Assembly: GCA_023630585.1 (NCBI GenBank) | Contig: CM042540.1 | Location: forward strand, 20,503,574-20,567,573 | Origin: Cranoglanis bouderius | Taxonomy: Eukaryota > Chordata > Actinopteri > Siluriformes > Cranoglanididae | DNA: 64,000 bases | Direction: 5' to 3' | The notes under the pieces: model-generated | Databases searched by the model: none | The model's input: only the letters and a program-made list of their open reading frames with translations | What the model was told of the DNA's origin: nothing | Translations under genes and position numbers: made by a program | Part shown: positions 9,093-19,952 of the stretch, one piece after another | Position numbering within the stretch: position 1 is the first letter of the stretch | How the letters are laid out: each line of letters begins with the position of its first letter

Positions 9093-10600
9093 CAGGTGCA
9101 TCTCAATAAATTAGAATGTCATGGAAAAGTTCGTTTATTTCAGTAATTCAACTCAAATTGTGAAACTCGTGTATTAAATAAATTCAGTGCACACAGACTG
9201 AAGTAGTTTAAGTCTTTGGTTCTTTTAATTGTGATGATTTTGGCTCACATTTAACAAAAACCCACCAATTCACTATCTCAACAAATTAGAATACTTCATA
9301 AGACCAATAAAAAAAACATTTTTAGTGAATTGTTGGCCTTCTGGAAAGTATGTTCATTTACTGTACATGTACTCAATACTTGGTAGGGGCTCCTTTTGCT
9401 TTAATTGCTGCCTCAATTCGGCGTGGCATGGAGGTGATCAGTTTGTGGCACTGCTGAGGTGGTATGGAAGCCCAGGTTTCTTTGACAGTGGCCTTCAGCT
9501 CATCTGCATTTTTTTGTCTCTTGTTTCTCATTTTCCTCTTGACAATACCCCATAGATTCTCTATGGGGTTCAGGTCTGGTGAGTTTGCTGGCCAGTCAAG
9601 CACACCAACACCATGGTCATTTAACCAACTTTTGGTGCTTTTGGCAGAGTGGGCAGGTGCCAAATCCTGCTGGAAAATGAAATCAGCATCTTCAAAATGC
9701 TGGTCAGCTGAAGGAAGCATGAAGTGCTCCAAAATATCTTGGTAAACGGGTACAGTGACTTTGGTTTTCAAAAAACACAATGGACCAACACCAGCAGATG
9801 ACATTGTACCCCAAATCATCACAGACTGTGGAAACTGAACACTGGACTTCAAGCAACTTGGGCTATGAGCTTCTCCACCCTTCCTCCAGACTCTAGGACC
9901 TTGGTTTCCAAATGAAATACAAAACTTGCTCCCATCTGAAAAGAGGATATTGGACCACTGGTCAACAGTCCAGTTCTTCGTCTCGTTAGCCCAGGTAAGA
10001 CGCCTCTGACATTGTCTGTGGTTCAGGAGTGGCTTAAAAAGAGGAATACGACAACTGTAGCCAAATTCCTTGGCACGTCTGTGTGTGGTGGCTCTTGATG
10101 CCTTGACCCCAGCCTCAGTCCATTCCTTGTGAAGTTCACTCAAATTCTTGAATCGATTTTGCTTGACAATCCTCATAAGGCTGCGGTTCTCTCAGTTGGT
10201 TGTGCATCTTTTTCTTCCACAATTTTTCCTTCCACTCAACTTTCTGTTAACATGCTTGGATACAGCACTCTGTGAACAGCCAGCTTCTTTGGCAATGAAT
10301 GTTTGTGGCTTACCTAGTGAACCAAACTGAGAGACCATTTTGAAGGCTCAGGAAACCTTTGCAGGTGTTTTGAGTTGATTGGCTGATTGGCATGTCACCA
10401 TATTCTAATTTGTTGAGATAGTGAATTGGTGGGTTTTTGTTAAATGTGAGCCAAAATCATCACAATTAAAAGAACCAAAGACTTAAACTAATTCAGTCTG
10501 TGGCATTGAATTTATTTAATACACGAGTTTCACAATTTGAGTTGAATTACTGAAATAAATGAACTTTTCCATGACATTCTAATTTATTGAGATGCACCTG
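9093..10600 (-). mobile_element. Near-complete Tc1-like transposon with ~205 bp inverted repeats
   Basis: 1508 bp between TA target duplications (9091-9092, 10601-10602). Left and right inverted repeats are about 205 bp and nearly identical, starting CAGGTGCATCTCAATAAATT. Each repeat carries the same core twice: an outer TCTCAATAAATTAGAATG and an inner TCTCAACAAATTAGAATA about 175 bp inside. This is the IR/DR layout with two transposase binding sites per end. The transposase is on the minus strand. Low divergence between the arms and one main lesion make this the youngest Tc1 element in the window. It inserted in the right target duplication of the SINE at 8827-9079. Confidence 0.95.
9373..10338 (-). 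pseudogene. Tc1-like DD34E transposase with one premature stop
   Basis: The reading frame starts with MVSQFGSLGK at 10338 and ends GAPTKY-stop at 9373: 321 codons, a normal Tc1 length. An in-frame TGA at codon 49 (10192-10194) is the only disabling change I see. It sits where an arginine CGA would fit (a CpG transition). The N-terminal helix-turn-helix is readable (AKEAGCSQSAVSKHV). The catalytic triad is present: Asp in LFSDGSKF, Asp in IFQQDLAPAHSA and Glu in DLNPIENLW, the last two 34 residues apart. From Met at 10176 a 267-residue open frame remains, lacking most of the DNA-binding domain. Such a protein could dimerise but would not be expected to bind the inverted repeats. Confidence 0.93.
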
Positions 10601-10602
10601 TA

Positions 10603-11724
10603 TTACATTTTTAAATAAACAATATAGCTTCCACACTCATTATAAAGCAGCCTAGAAAATAGCACTTGATCCAGCACATCCTACTATTTTCTCATTTTAT
10701 TTTTTTTATATCATGCTCCGACAGCTGCTCATTGACCCCAACTTACTATAGCCACAATATGCTAAACTGAAGTCATGAAATCGTACCGTATCAGTTCGAT
10801 CATGCTTTTAATTCTCTATTTTGAGTTAAGTTGAATTGATAAAATAATGGCAATTTTTTTCCCTTGGCATAAATTAAGCCATAAACAATTCGGTCCTCGA
10901 GATAAGCAATGTCTTCAATTAAGTTAAAAAAAAAACAAAAATTTTTTTGTGTATTTTTAAGGGATGATACAATACATAACTTCTGAGAACCTCTTATTTT
11001 TGTTTATTTTTGTAGTTGTGTTTGAATTCTGAATACCAATGTGCGCAAATGTCGGTATATTCTGACTATGTGCACTTAACTCAGCTCTGAATACAGTCTA
11101 TAAGTACATTCTAAGCACGTACAGGAATACAGAGGAATGACGTCATAGTTTTGATGGCATCTTGTGGTATTTTGCATAACAAATTAAATGAGAATTAAAT
11201 GAGATTTGTAAAAAGGTACCTATACAGACCCCATGATTCATGACACATTCACTTTCTGTTGTCATACTCAGCAAATTTACCCAGCCTGATTTTCTCTCAT
11301 GGTTGGTGCAATATTTGAAGTTATCACACCCCTCTTGTTGTCAGAGCTCACTCGCAATAAGCTCATTTCCATATAAATGTGTTCCGACACACTTGATTCA
11401 TTTCGAGGCGCTATTCGCTGATGGTTGAAGGGTTGTTTGTTTCACGAATCTTTCCCAGACTGTTCTACCTGACTGTTTTGAACTTGAGGGTAAATTGACT
11501 CATGCAGAGTTGACAGTTAGAGGAAGACAATATCATAAATTACACACAGGCAAACTTTAAGTTTTTTAAGTCTTCATATTTGCATAATTATTGCATAACC
11601 CTTTTGCTGCATAAGCATGTGAGTAAGGAGAATCATAAAGTTTGACCATGTCCTTTCAATTTGCTACTTAGCAATCTTCCACCTCATAATTCTATGGACT
11701 TCTCTATCTTCTCTTTCACTTCAG
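10603..11724. other. Non-coding DNA upstream of the first RasGAP exon
   Basis: AT-rich. A segment around 11025-11100 (GAATACCAATGTGCGCA, then CTCAGCTCTGAATA) resembles one at 25545-25605, so part of it is an old dispersed repeat. From 11660 the sequence becomes pyrimidine-rich, forming the splice acceptor of the next exon. Confidence 0.45.
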
Positions 11725-11846
11725 AAATAAGGGGTCATCAAAACCACTGGGTCTCTTGTGGGCATCCATGTTTTGGGCAACATGTCTGGAATCCAAAGTT
11801 CTGTGTGGTCACTGATGGTCAAATGCTGCTCCTGGATAAGGATCAG
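11725..11846 (+). CDS. Internal exon, SynGAP-family RasGAP, N-terminal PH region
   Basis: 122 bp exon after a good pyrimidine tract and CAG acceptor (11722-11724), ending before a GTATGG donor. It begins in phase 1 (split codon, then IRGHQNHW) and ends in phase 0 after LLLDKDQ. The peptide contains SCGHPCF and WNPKFCVVTDGQMLLLDKDQ, which follows the N-terminal half of the PH domain in SynGAP-family proteins. From memory of the family, SYNGAP1 has a similar W-N-P-[RK]-F-C core and RASAL2 a similar S-C-G and T-D pattern. These proteins switch off Ras and Rap at the membrane. The exon before it is not recognised in this window. Identification rests on motif similarity and perfect exon-to-exon phase; the paralogue (dab2ip, rasal2 or syngap1) is not settled. 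Confidence 0.75.
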
Positions 11847-12071
11847 GTATGGAAGCACACACACTGTAACTTGTTGTTATGTATTAATAACATACTAATA
11901 GATGTGAGACCTGCTTGATGAATGGCTGATATAGCAAAAATAACACATATTTTTAGGATATTAGCATGTGGGAGATTATCATTACTTTGGCCATCCATGC
12001 TGTATATGCTAACACTCTGCATGTTTCTGCCTCAAAGGCAAATACAGTATGCCCTGTTTAAAGTCTTACAA

Positions 12072-12493
12072 CCAGTCCATACAGGATGTAGCCGAGTTTT
12101 TTCGTGATTGTTGTGGCCAAAAATGCTTGATTTTGCTGCTGCTTTTTTCAAAATTTTGCAATGCAACTTACGGAGTTTTTTGTGCTTTTGTGTGGAAAAC
12201 TACAATTGCAATTGCACAAAATTATTTTGCATGGCCTTTCTCACTAATGTTTGTGGGTACATGAGACCTTCTAGCTGTACTCATGTTGGATGCACATGAA
12301 TCGAAGAGGGCTTTGGCTGAATGCACATTGTGACGATGCCACATGACACGTCTCGGCCCAAATCTGTGGAAAATCTGCGGCAATTTTGAAAAATTGCACG
12401 CTCCTCCAAATATTGTGGAGTTTGCGTGATTTTTCGTTAATTTCTGCAATCACAAAATCATTGTCATGGCAAATCAAAGTCCTGGAGGGACTG
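12072..12493 (+). mobile_element. CAGTCC-ended dispersed element, copy 1
   Basis: About 420 bp with inverted ends: CAGTCCATACAGGAT on the left, CAGTCCCTCCAGGA(C)TTT inward from the right. Internal landmarks are AAAAATGCTTGATTTTGCTG, GAATCGAAGAGGGCTTTGG and GCAATCACAAAATC. Close copies occur at 39028-39423, 41172-41578 and 43337-43692, and a 120 bp deleted copy at 53312-53432. Non-coding, hence non-autonomous. Superfamily not recognised. Confidence 0.8.
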
Positions 12494-13367
12494 TACAACA
12501 CCCTTTTTTTTCTATTTTGAGCAAAATCAAAATGACATACCACAGGTGAAGTGAACCCAATGAATCACAGCTTCTATGGGCTCCTATATGGCAGATTCAA
12601 GTACGCTGTGTTTTAATTGGAGGAACACTTTTTTAACACATCATTTTGAGTCCATCGTAACCAAATGCCAAAAAGAACATGACTAACATCTCAAACTTAA
12701 ACATAGTAAACTAGTATAGCTTGTTATTTTATCTTTGTAACTGGTAAATATTGTAAAGGAATCATAACATAAGTATAAACTTATGTTTGATTATATGCAT
12801 TTGTTTATTTATTTATTTATTTATTTTAATTTTTTTGTTTATTTATAGGTCTAGGTAGCTAGCTGTCACTACCTTCATAATTGAAATTTAGCGGTTGAGT
12901 GGTTTAGTTGCTTTTTAGCGTGACATGGCAAGCAATACTAATTCTGTTGACCTGCTCTTACTTATGAGGAGAAACAAAGAATTAAACAGGAGTCCAGACC
13001 TTCAGATGAAGCAGATAAATCAGACACCTGTGCTTCTCCTATTTTAAAAACCACAAGCCACCCCTTGCTCATACTGATGTTGTGTAAAATTGCATGAATG
13101 TTGATATCAAAATTCTTTAAAACCTTTATGTAAGATCTTTTGAATAGGTTAAATACCGTATACTGTATATGCTTGATATAAAGTGTTTTATTCTAAATTC
13201 ATGTTAAATGCTATACAGAAGGATATGATCTTAAATTAAATATGGCAGTGGCTCTCAAACTGTTGCCACTGGTGGTAGCACCCCTAGGTGGTACACTGGA
13301 TGTACATTTGAAAATTTGCTGCATGCAATAATAATTGAAATTGATTAAAAATTTTCATCTGTAATTT
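12494..13367. other. Intronic DNA with simple repeat and hAT-like end
   Basis: (TTTA)n at about 12798-12830. At 13242-13315 the motif CAGTGGCTCTCAAACTGTTG, followed by CCACTGGTGGTAGCACC, resembles terminal sequence of hAT elements (CAGTGGTTCTCAAA type). No partner end was found. Confidence 0.4.
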
Positions 13368-13368
13368 A

Positions 13369-14105
13369 CAGTCCCCTCTGAAACTATTGGCACGGCAAGG
13401 CCAATTCAGTTATTTTTGCTGTAGACTGAAAACCTTTCGGTCTGAGATCAAAAGATGAATATGAGAAGAGAGTTTAGTATTTCAGCTTTTATTTCCTGGT
13501 ATTTATATGTAGACATGTTAAATGACATAGAACATAATACATTTTGTATCAGACCACCCAATTTGTAGGCAAGCAAAAATATTGGATCACGTGACTGACA
13601 GGTGTTTCTTGTTACTCAGGTGTGTCCTGATTGATTGTTTAAACAATAAATAGCTTTGAACATCTACTCTTGGTTTTAGCCTTCAGTTTCACCTGTGCAT
13701 TTGTTGTTAAAAGGGATAAACCAAATCAACATGAAGATAAGAGAGTTGTGGTAAAAGCCTGGAAAAACATCAGAAAAAAAGAAACCAACAATTTGGTGAT
13801 GTCTGTCAGTCACAGGATTGATGCAGTTATTGCAAGCAAGGGGTATGAAACCAAATATTAAGTGTTATTTACTTTCATTTATTTCAAGACTTACAGTATA
13901 TGTTCCTATACTTTTGCTCACCTAAATATTGGGTGGTCTGATACAAAAGGTTTTATGTTGTTTAACACATCTAGATGTAAATACCAGGAAATGAAAACCC
14001 TAAACTCTCATCTCATATCCATCTTTTGATCTCAAACCCAAGTGTCTTTGGTGTATAGCACAAACAATTGAATTTGCCTGTCTGAGAAATGTTTTCACAA
14101 TAATG
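13369..14105 (+). mobile_element. Internally deleted Tc1-like element
   Basis: Left inverted repeat from CAGTCCCCTCTGAAACTATT and right inverted repeat (about 13895-14105) share GAGATCAAAAGATG, TTTCCTGGTATTTA and GTATCAGACCACCCAAT in opposite orientation. Only a short piece of transposase is left between them (13670-13861), so most of the enzyme is deleted. The outer ~25 bp of the right end is worn. Confidence 0.78.
13722..13861 (+). pseudogene. C-terminal fragment of Tc1-like transposase
   Basis: The frame here ends VSHRIDAVIASKGYETKY-stop, the standard C-terminus of Tc1 transposases, which lies close to the 3' inverted repeat. The catalytic core is absent: sequence jumps from the untranslated leader (about 13670) to the last ~45 codons. 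An internal deletion derivative that cannot encode an enzyme. Confidence 0.75.
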
Positions 14106-16129
14106 TTTTAATGTAATTAGTTTATGACCACTGTTAATAAAAAAAATAAAAAAAATACTGTATATGCTACACATACCTTACTTCACTATGACCATAAGTT
14201 GCGCTGTTTACTGATCTCGAGCTTTCAGAGACGTCTTAGTAGGCCTACCACATTCACCAAAAACATGGTATATCTTGAAAAAAATCGAGTATTATATATC
14301 GTGGCTGAAGGTAGCAGATGCAAGGAGGTACAGTATGGTGCCAGCTCTGATAGATCAGACATAGCTGTTTGAGTTTTAGGAGGATAATTCATTGGCCACC
14401 CTTGCAACAGCTGCCAGTGAGATGGTGGTACTAAGAGGGTTTGGTTTGATCATGAGTGGTACTTGTGAATTATGGCATTATCTTGGAAAAAAAAAAACCA
14501 ACAGCTTTTGTTTAATGCCTTGATTTCAGGCAAACAAAATTTATCCTGTAATAATGACATACAGTAAATAACATGAGATCACAAGCAAACAAAATAAAAA
14601 CATTAGATTAAATAAAATATAGGAATCCATGGCCTTTCCATAGAAATCCCCTTAGTAGATCAAATTCATTAAAAAAAAAAAAAAAAGGTTTAGACAAACA
14701 GTGGGAGTTATTCATGGCAGAGACACATTTACCACAACACAAAAGAAAACCATATCTGAGGAAGAAACACAACACCACTTGAACCAAATCCTGACAACAG
14801 AAAGATTTCATGACTATTAGAGAAGATGGCCATCACAATTAACGTATTTGTCTTACAAGCACAACTTTTTGCCAGTCCTGCGATTGAGAGAACAAACTTC
14901 ATGCTGTGTGTGACAAAGAGCCTAAATCTCTGTGAATAAACATTTCCGCTGTCATTTCCATAAATTTTATTGTGTAAATGTTGTTGCGTTGCTACTTCAC
15001 AGCTCCACGGACCCTGGTTCGACCCTGAGCTCGACTTACTGTCTGTGGGGACCGAAACAATAGAGCAGGAGTGTTCACAGAAGCATATAGCATGTTAGCA
15101 GCATTCTGTTTATCATCATGACACTTTAATGGCACACACATTACCCGACTCTGACCAGTTTCACACAGTTTAAGGCACTAAATCTCCAGTCTTCCAGTGC
15201 GGTCAATATATTATTTCCTGTCTCCTATTTCTGAACACTTGTAGAAAGAAGTCGAAAACACAAAATCAAAAGAGTTTACTAAGCACTACTAAGCACTCGA
15301 CTGACTCTTCTAACTATTCATTATTTGCAACTGTGTGAGAAAGTTGGGATGAAATGAAATCTTGTGCACACTCCATTTGTTTCATTATTTAGACTTGTTG
15401 AAATCCTGTATATTTTATTCAACTTATACAGATACAGATAGATGCGTAAATATATATAATATAAACATATAAATGTAAATATCTCTATTATATATAATAA
15501 CATTACACCTATGTACACTTTCATGTCTCCTCCAAACAATATGCTTTCTTGAGTATCAAGGCAGGAACTTCAAAGGTCAATGAACAATGTGTGGCACAAA
15601 ACAAACACCTTTCATTCATTCATTCATTCATTCATTCATCCATCCATCCTTATCTTCCATATCACGACCCTCTCCCCTCTCACTCCTAGCTTTTTTACCA
15701 GGTGGTCCAAAGTAATTTAATATAGTTATTTTCATCCTGCCCAACTGACTCTCTCTCCCCCCTTCAAACTCTTTTCTCTCTTTCTTGCTTTTTTTTTTTG
15801 ACTGTCAACAAAAAGTAAGAGTGCTAGCCTTTGTCAGTGTAATAAAAAAAAACTGGTACAGTAAAGGCCCATAGTGGCTTGAGGATCCGCATAAATGACA
15901 GCTAAAACACTACAAACATTACACATCTCTCTTTGTAACTACTGACCAAGTGCCTATTTGTAATAAACATGTAGGCTAACATAACTGTGGATATAATACT
16001 TAGCAAGCTATGATAATGAAAATAAATTAAAATGAATAAGGGTGTTCACAATAGATTAAACCTGGATCATTTCAGGTACGTGCATGCAGCTTTATCCATA
16101 TCATAGTTTCTACTATCGCATCTGTTAAA
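14106..16129. other. Intronic DNA, simple repeats
   Basis: A-rich tracts at 14135-14160 and 14667-14685, and (ATTC)n/(ATCC)n at 15610-15648. No coding or transposon structure recognised. Confidence 0.4.
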
Positions 16130-16440
16130 GTAACTGTTTCTGTTAAGATTTTCGGCTCCGTGAGACTCCGTTAACTTCCCTGAGGTGGTCTGATCGGTCC
16201 TGTAAGGACGCGCGCTGATAGAGAAGCGCTCCCATTGGCTGCAGCCTGTAGTCAACATTGCGCAACCACACGCAGAATATCCCCGCTACGCTTATGTGCG
16301 GAACTCGCTTTTGTAGGCTTTCTAGTGGATAAAAGATAGATACCCTCTTCATTTCCTGAAAAAAAAATGTAGCCAGTTTGAACTGGAACACCATCCCGCT
16401 TTAATCTCACGTCCCCGCATTTCCAGCCCTGACTACGCAT
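16130..16440. promoter_or_regulatory. CpG-rich segment with CCAAT box, candidate regulatory element
   Basis: Clearly richer in CG dinucleotides than its AT-rich surroundings (CGCGCGC near 16210, several CG near 16255-16310). It contains CCCATTGGCTG (inverted CCAAT box, ~16230). Open frames on the minus strand here (up to 83 codons) show no domain. It lies in the intron between the two RasGAP exons. Could be an alternative promoter or enhancer, or simply unmethylated DNA; weak evidence. Confidence 0.3.
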
Positions 16441-17719
16441 TATCTGAAGAAGTTCTCATTAGTAAAAAGGGTTTACACATTCTCTCCAGCTGACAAAAAC
16501 AAGCTTCCGCAAATTATAATACCTGCCCTTTAGTTGTACTAATATGCGCACTCAATGGGGCTCTGGAAGTGATTTTCAGGTTTAGTAAATTAGACTGCAG
16601 GTGCAAAATGAATCGATTTGCATAAACACTGCCCTGTATTTTGCAATTTCAGGTGGAAATGTCTCTCAGTGCATATTCATTATGAAAAAAAACAAAAACA
16701 AAAAAAAACAAAAACCCACAAAATATACAACAGGCCTTTTTGCTCATTTCAAATATGCAGTCCTTTGTAGATCCTGTTTAGTAACAGGGTTGCACACACA
16801 ATCCTTTAGTAAATCAAGTCTTTACTCAATAAACAAAACAATCCTTTAGTAAATCAAGTCTTTAAATCTAGTGTTTCTTGCTACCATCTTCTAATGATCT
16901 GATATTACAGTAAGTAAATTAGTAGGTTTCCATTAATATTAACTTTCACTGTGGTAAGGTTTTATTGCAATATTACAAGAGACAAGGCAGACTAAACGTT
17001 CGTACTTCTGAAATATCCTGTTATCACAATATGCTCTTGAATCATTGGAATAATTAATTGCCTAAGGGAACATACCTAATGATATGTTAATGACTAATCA
17101 AATTGCTAGATTTCCCCTTTCTAATGACAGAAAAATCAGCACAGAAGGTGCAAATCTGTATCGAAAAGGCTAAAACAAATGGATATGATGTGCTGGTAAG
17201 GGCTATGGATAGTGCACAGGTGTATGATGCATATGTAACAAATGACAGCTGACACAAATTGAGAACACATTAGAACCGTCAGGGTGAGATTGCATGTGAG
17301 CTTTTTATTTTTCTCTGTATTAAAAGGAAGAAATAAAATGGGGAAGCTGAGGCTTGGCTGCTTTTCATCAGCTCTGAGTCCATTTGTTCAGCTTGTGCAC
17401 TGATACACACACATGCACACACCAGCTCAGCTCATTAAGAGATAGAAGGAGAGAGAAAGAAACAGCTTGTTATTAAGCACCTACGAATAAGCAACAGGTG
17501 GGTCATGATAATTTAGCTCATTCTCCCACTCCTACTAATGGTACGTCTCAATCAGCTGCCTAGTTCAGCAGTCAGGGCACTGATCAGGGAGTTGGCCATT
17601 TTAAGAGCCGTATGTAAGTATTTAAACAAAAAAACGTATAAAGACAAGGTATTTGATGTTTTGCCTAATCAACTGCATAGTTTTTTGAAGATAAACGTTT
17701 ATTTTGAAATTGATTCATG
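16441..17719. other. Intronic DNA, nothing firm
   Basis: Contains a short direct duplication: ACAATCCTTTAGTAAATCAA occurs near 16798 and again near 16838. Otherwise no gene or repeat recognised. Confidence 0.4.
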
Positions 17720-18216
17720 CAACACATTCCAAAACAGTTGGGACAGGGGCAATTTAGGACTAATAGCGATTTGACAAGTTGAAAGAAGAAGGTGATGTAA
17801 AACAGGTGAGAGAATCGTCTAATCATAGTATATAAGGAGCCTCCAAAAATGGCCTAGTCCTTCAAGAGCAAGGATGGGTCGAGGCTCGCCAATCTGCCAA
17901 CAGAATAATCCAACACTTTGAGAACAACATTCCCCAAATACAAATCGTAGGATTTGGGAATTTCACCTTCTACAGTGCACAAATTAATTAAAAGATTCAA
18001 GGAATCCGGTCAAATCTCGGTGTGTAAAGGGAATGGCCAAAAACAACTTCTAAATTCACGTGATCTCTGATCCCTCAGGCGTCACTGTCTTAAAAACCGT
18101 CATGAGTCTGTAATGGATATCCTGACATGGGCTCGGGAATACTTTGGTAAACCTTTTTCAGTCATCACCATTCGCATTTTCCATACTGTCCCAACATTTT
18201 CAGAATTGGGGTTGTA
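17720..18216. mobile_element. Decayed DNA transposon with GTTGGGACAG inverted ends
   Basis: ATTCCAAAACAGTTGGGACAG at the left and ATTCTGAAAATGTTGGGACAG read inward from the right form an inverted pair. The right terminus CAGAATTGGGGTTGTA is typical of a common fish repeat. The interior (TGGGTCGAGGCTCGCC, CAACACTTTGAGAACAAC) looks like a broken reading frame, but I cannot assign a transposase family. Confidence 0.6.
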
Positions 18217-19825
18217 AATCCACTAGCTAGCCTACGATCCTACAGTACTTGAAGTACCATGACAGAAAGGCGTGTGATTAAGCTAACAAATTAATATGAC
18301 ATATAACATATGACATATAGATTAATTAAGGTCAATTATGTACTCAAGCGATGAACCTGAGGTTGATTAACTGTCAGTGCCACCAAATCCCCTTCCCCCA
18401 TCCCCCACCCACAAAACACTCACTCACCATTTTAGGCCACGCCCCCACTTCAGGTTTAAATCTGAACACAGATACAGATATGGATATTCATATCTGAATA
18501 TGTGATTCATGAATGTGTAAATAAAATCATTGCTTGGTACAATTACAAATTTTGCAACACATGGCTAAATCTCCTGAATCCACAGCAGGGTTTATTCTAA
18601 ACCTTTGGGGACCCTAAGTGACATCCTAAACACCTTGGGAATTTGTTTTCCAATTTTTCTTTGTTCTGTGCAACTCCTGAAAGTGCTGTGTATCTCAGCA
18701 AAGATATAAACAACATATTACAGTATTTGAAAAAAAAATTAAAAATGCTGACACGAGTTTCCCAGCAACAAGTTAGTAATTTTAGCAAACAAATCCATTT
18801 GCATACACAATTCAACTGTGACCATTGTAACCCAGAGACACCACTCACAGAACACAATGGAAGCTTTACATTCATGAAAACAGGGAACATTCAATGTAGG
18901 ATTTTAATTTGACCTGTCAAATTTGCATATATTTGCCAGCCCTTTTATATTCCACTTGTACATTCAGGTTTCCTTGCTAGCATAGCTTTTTAAATAATGA
19001 AATAGTGATATATTTTTCTTGCATAAATCCTTAGAGGACCTAGCGGACATCCTTAGAGGACTTCTTTGGAATACTGTTTTGATACAAAGTTTCTCTTCAC
19101 TATTTCTTAATGCGACACACTACAGGTAGGAACATTACAAAATTATGAGTTATGTTAATAATTTTTCAGACTTATGAATAAATTGTCTCTTTAACTGTAA
19201 TAATAAAAATATTTTTTAAAAACTCAGCAGAAAAGTAAAATGTTTATTTTATTGTTTTTGTCCACTTGTGACCACCACTTTTCCTGAAACTTAGCACTGT
19301 TGATAAAGGCTTTAAGCTCCGCCCACTCTGCACAATCATACGTATATACTGTATATATGTCTGAAAATCTTGTTTCCTGATATATGTCAATGTATTTGTC
19401 ATTGATATACATGTCAAATTCTTTTTTTAAACCTTACAAATCCTTACAAACACACTTAGTAGAGTTGAAACATTAAACCACATTGCATTTTTAAAACTGT
19501 CTTTCTCAACAACAACAAATTATATATTCATTAAAAAAAATCTCACTTTCTTGATGACCTACATTAAAGAAATTCTACAAGTTAATTCCTATCTTAAATT
19601 AGAAGCATATTACAGAATTTCTCAAAAATGTTGATAACTGTAGGAGTTACATTCGATTTTATCCTGAAAAATGACAATTTATTAATTTAACAGTGGACGG
19701 CTCTTGTCATCACAGTAGAAATTTTTTCCAAAGACTAGATTTTTCATTTTTCTTCAGAGATTGATTGTGATATATCTTTCTTCAAAAAATTACTCTTAAT
19801 ACATTTTCTTTTTTCCCTTCTTTAG
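18217..19825. other. Intronic DNA, nothing recognised
   Basis: AT-rich. The overlapping 89- and 97-codon frames at 18597-18912 have no family features. A strong pyrimidine tract precedes the exon at 19826. Confidence 0.4.
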
Positions 19826-19952
19826 GTCAATCCCCTCCTCCTGCAGCACATGCCAGTTGACACATGCAAAGTCCGTTTACTACGACGCACCATCAGCGTC
19901 CCTGTGGAAACCCATTTCCCAGCATTCCACATCCAGACGGAAACAGAAACTG
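19826..19952 (+). CDS. Internal exon, SynGAP-family RasGAP, end of PH-linker segment
   Basis: 127 bp exon with acceptor TTCTTTAG and donor GTGAGT. It starts in phase 0, matching the end of the exon at 11846, and ends in phase 1. It encodes VNPLLLQHMPVD, then VRLLRRTISVPVE and HFPAFHIQTETET. The RRT[IV]SVP[VS]E signature is what I remember at this place in SYNGAP1 and RASAL2, right before the variable linker that leads to the membrane-binding basic region. The next exon should begin with two bases completing a G-starting codon; none is recognisable up to 64000. The following intron is therefore longer than 44 kb on this model. The motif and phase agreement make a real exon likely; the paralogue is unresolved. 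Confidence 0.8.
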
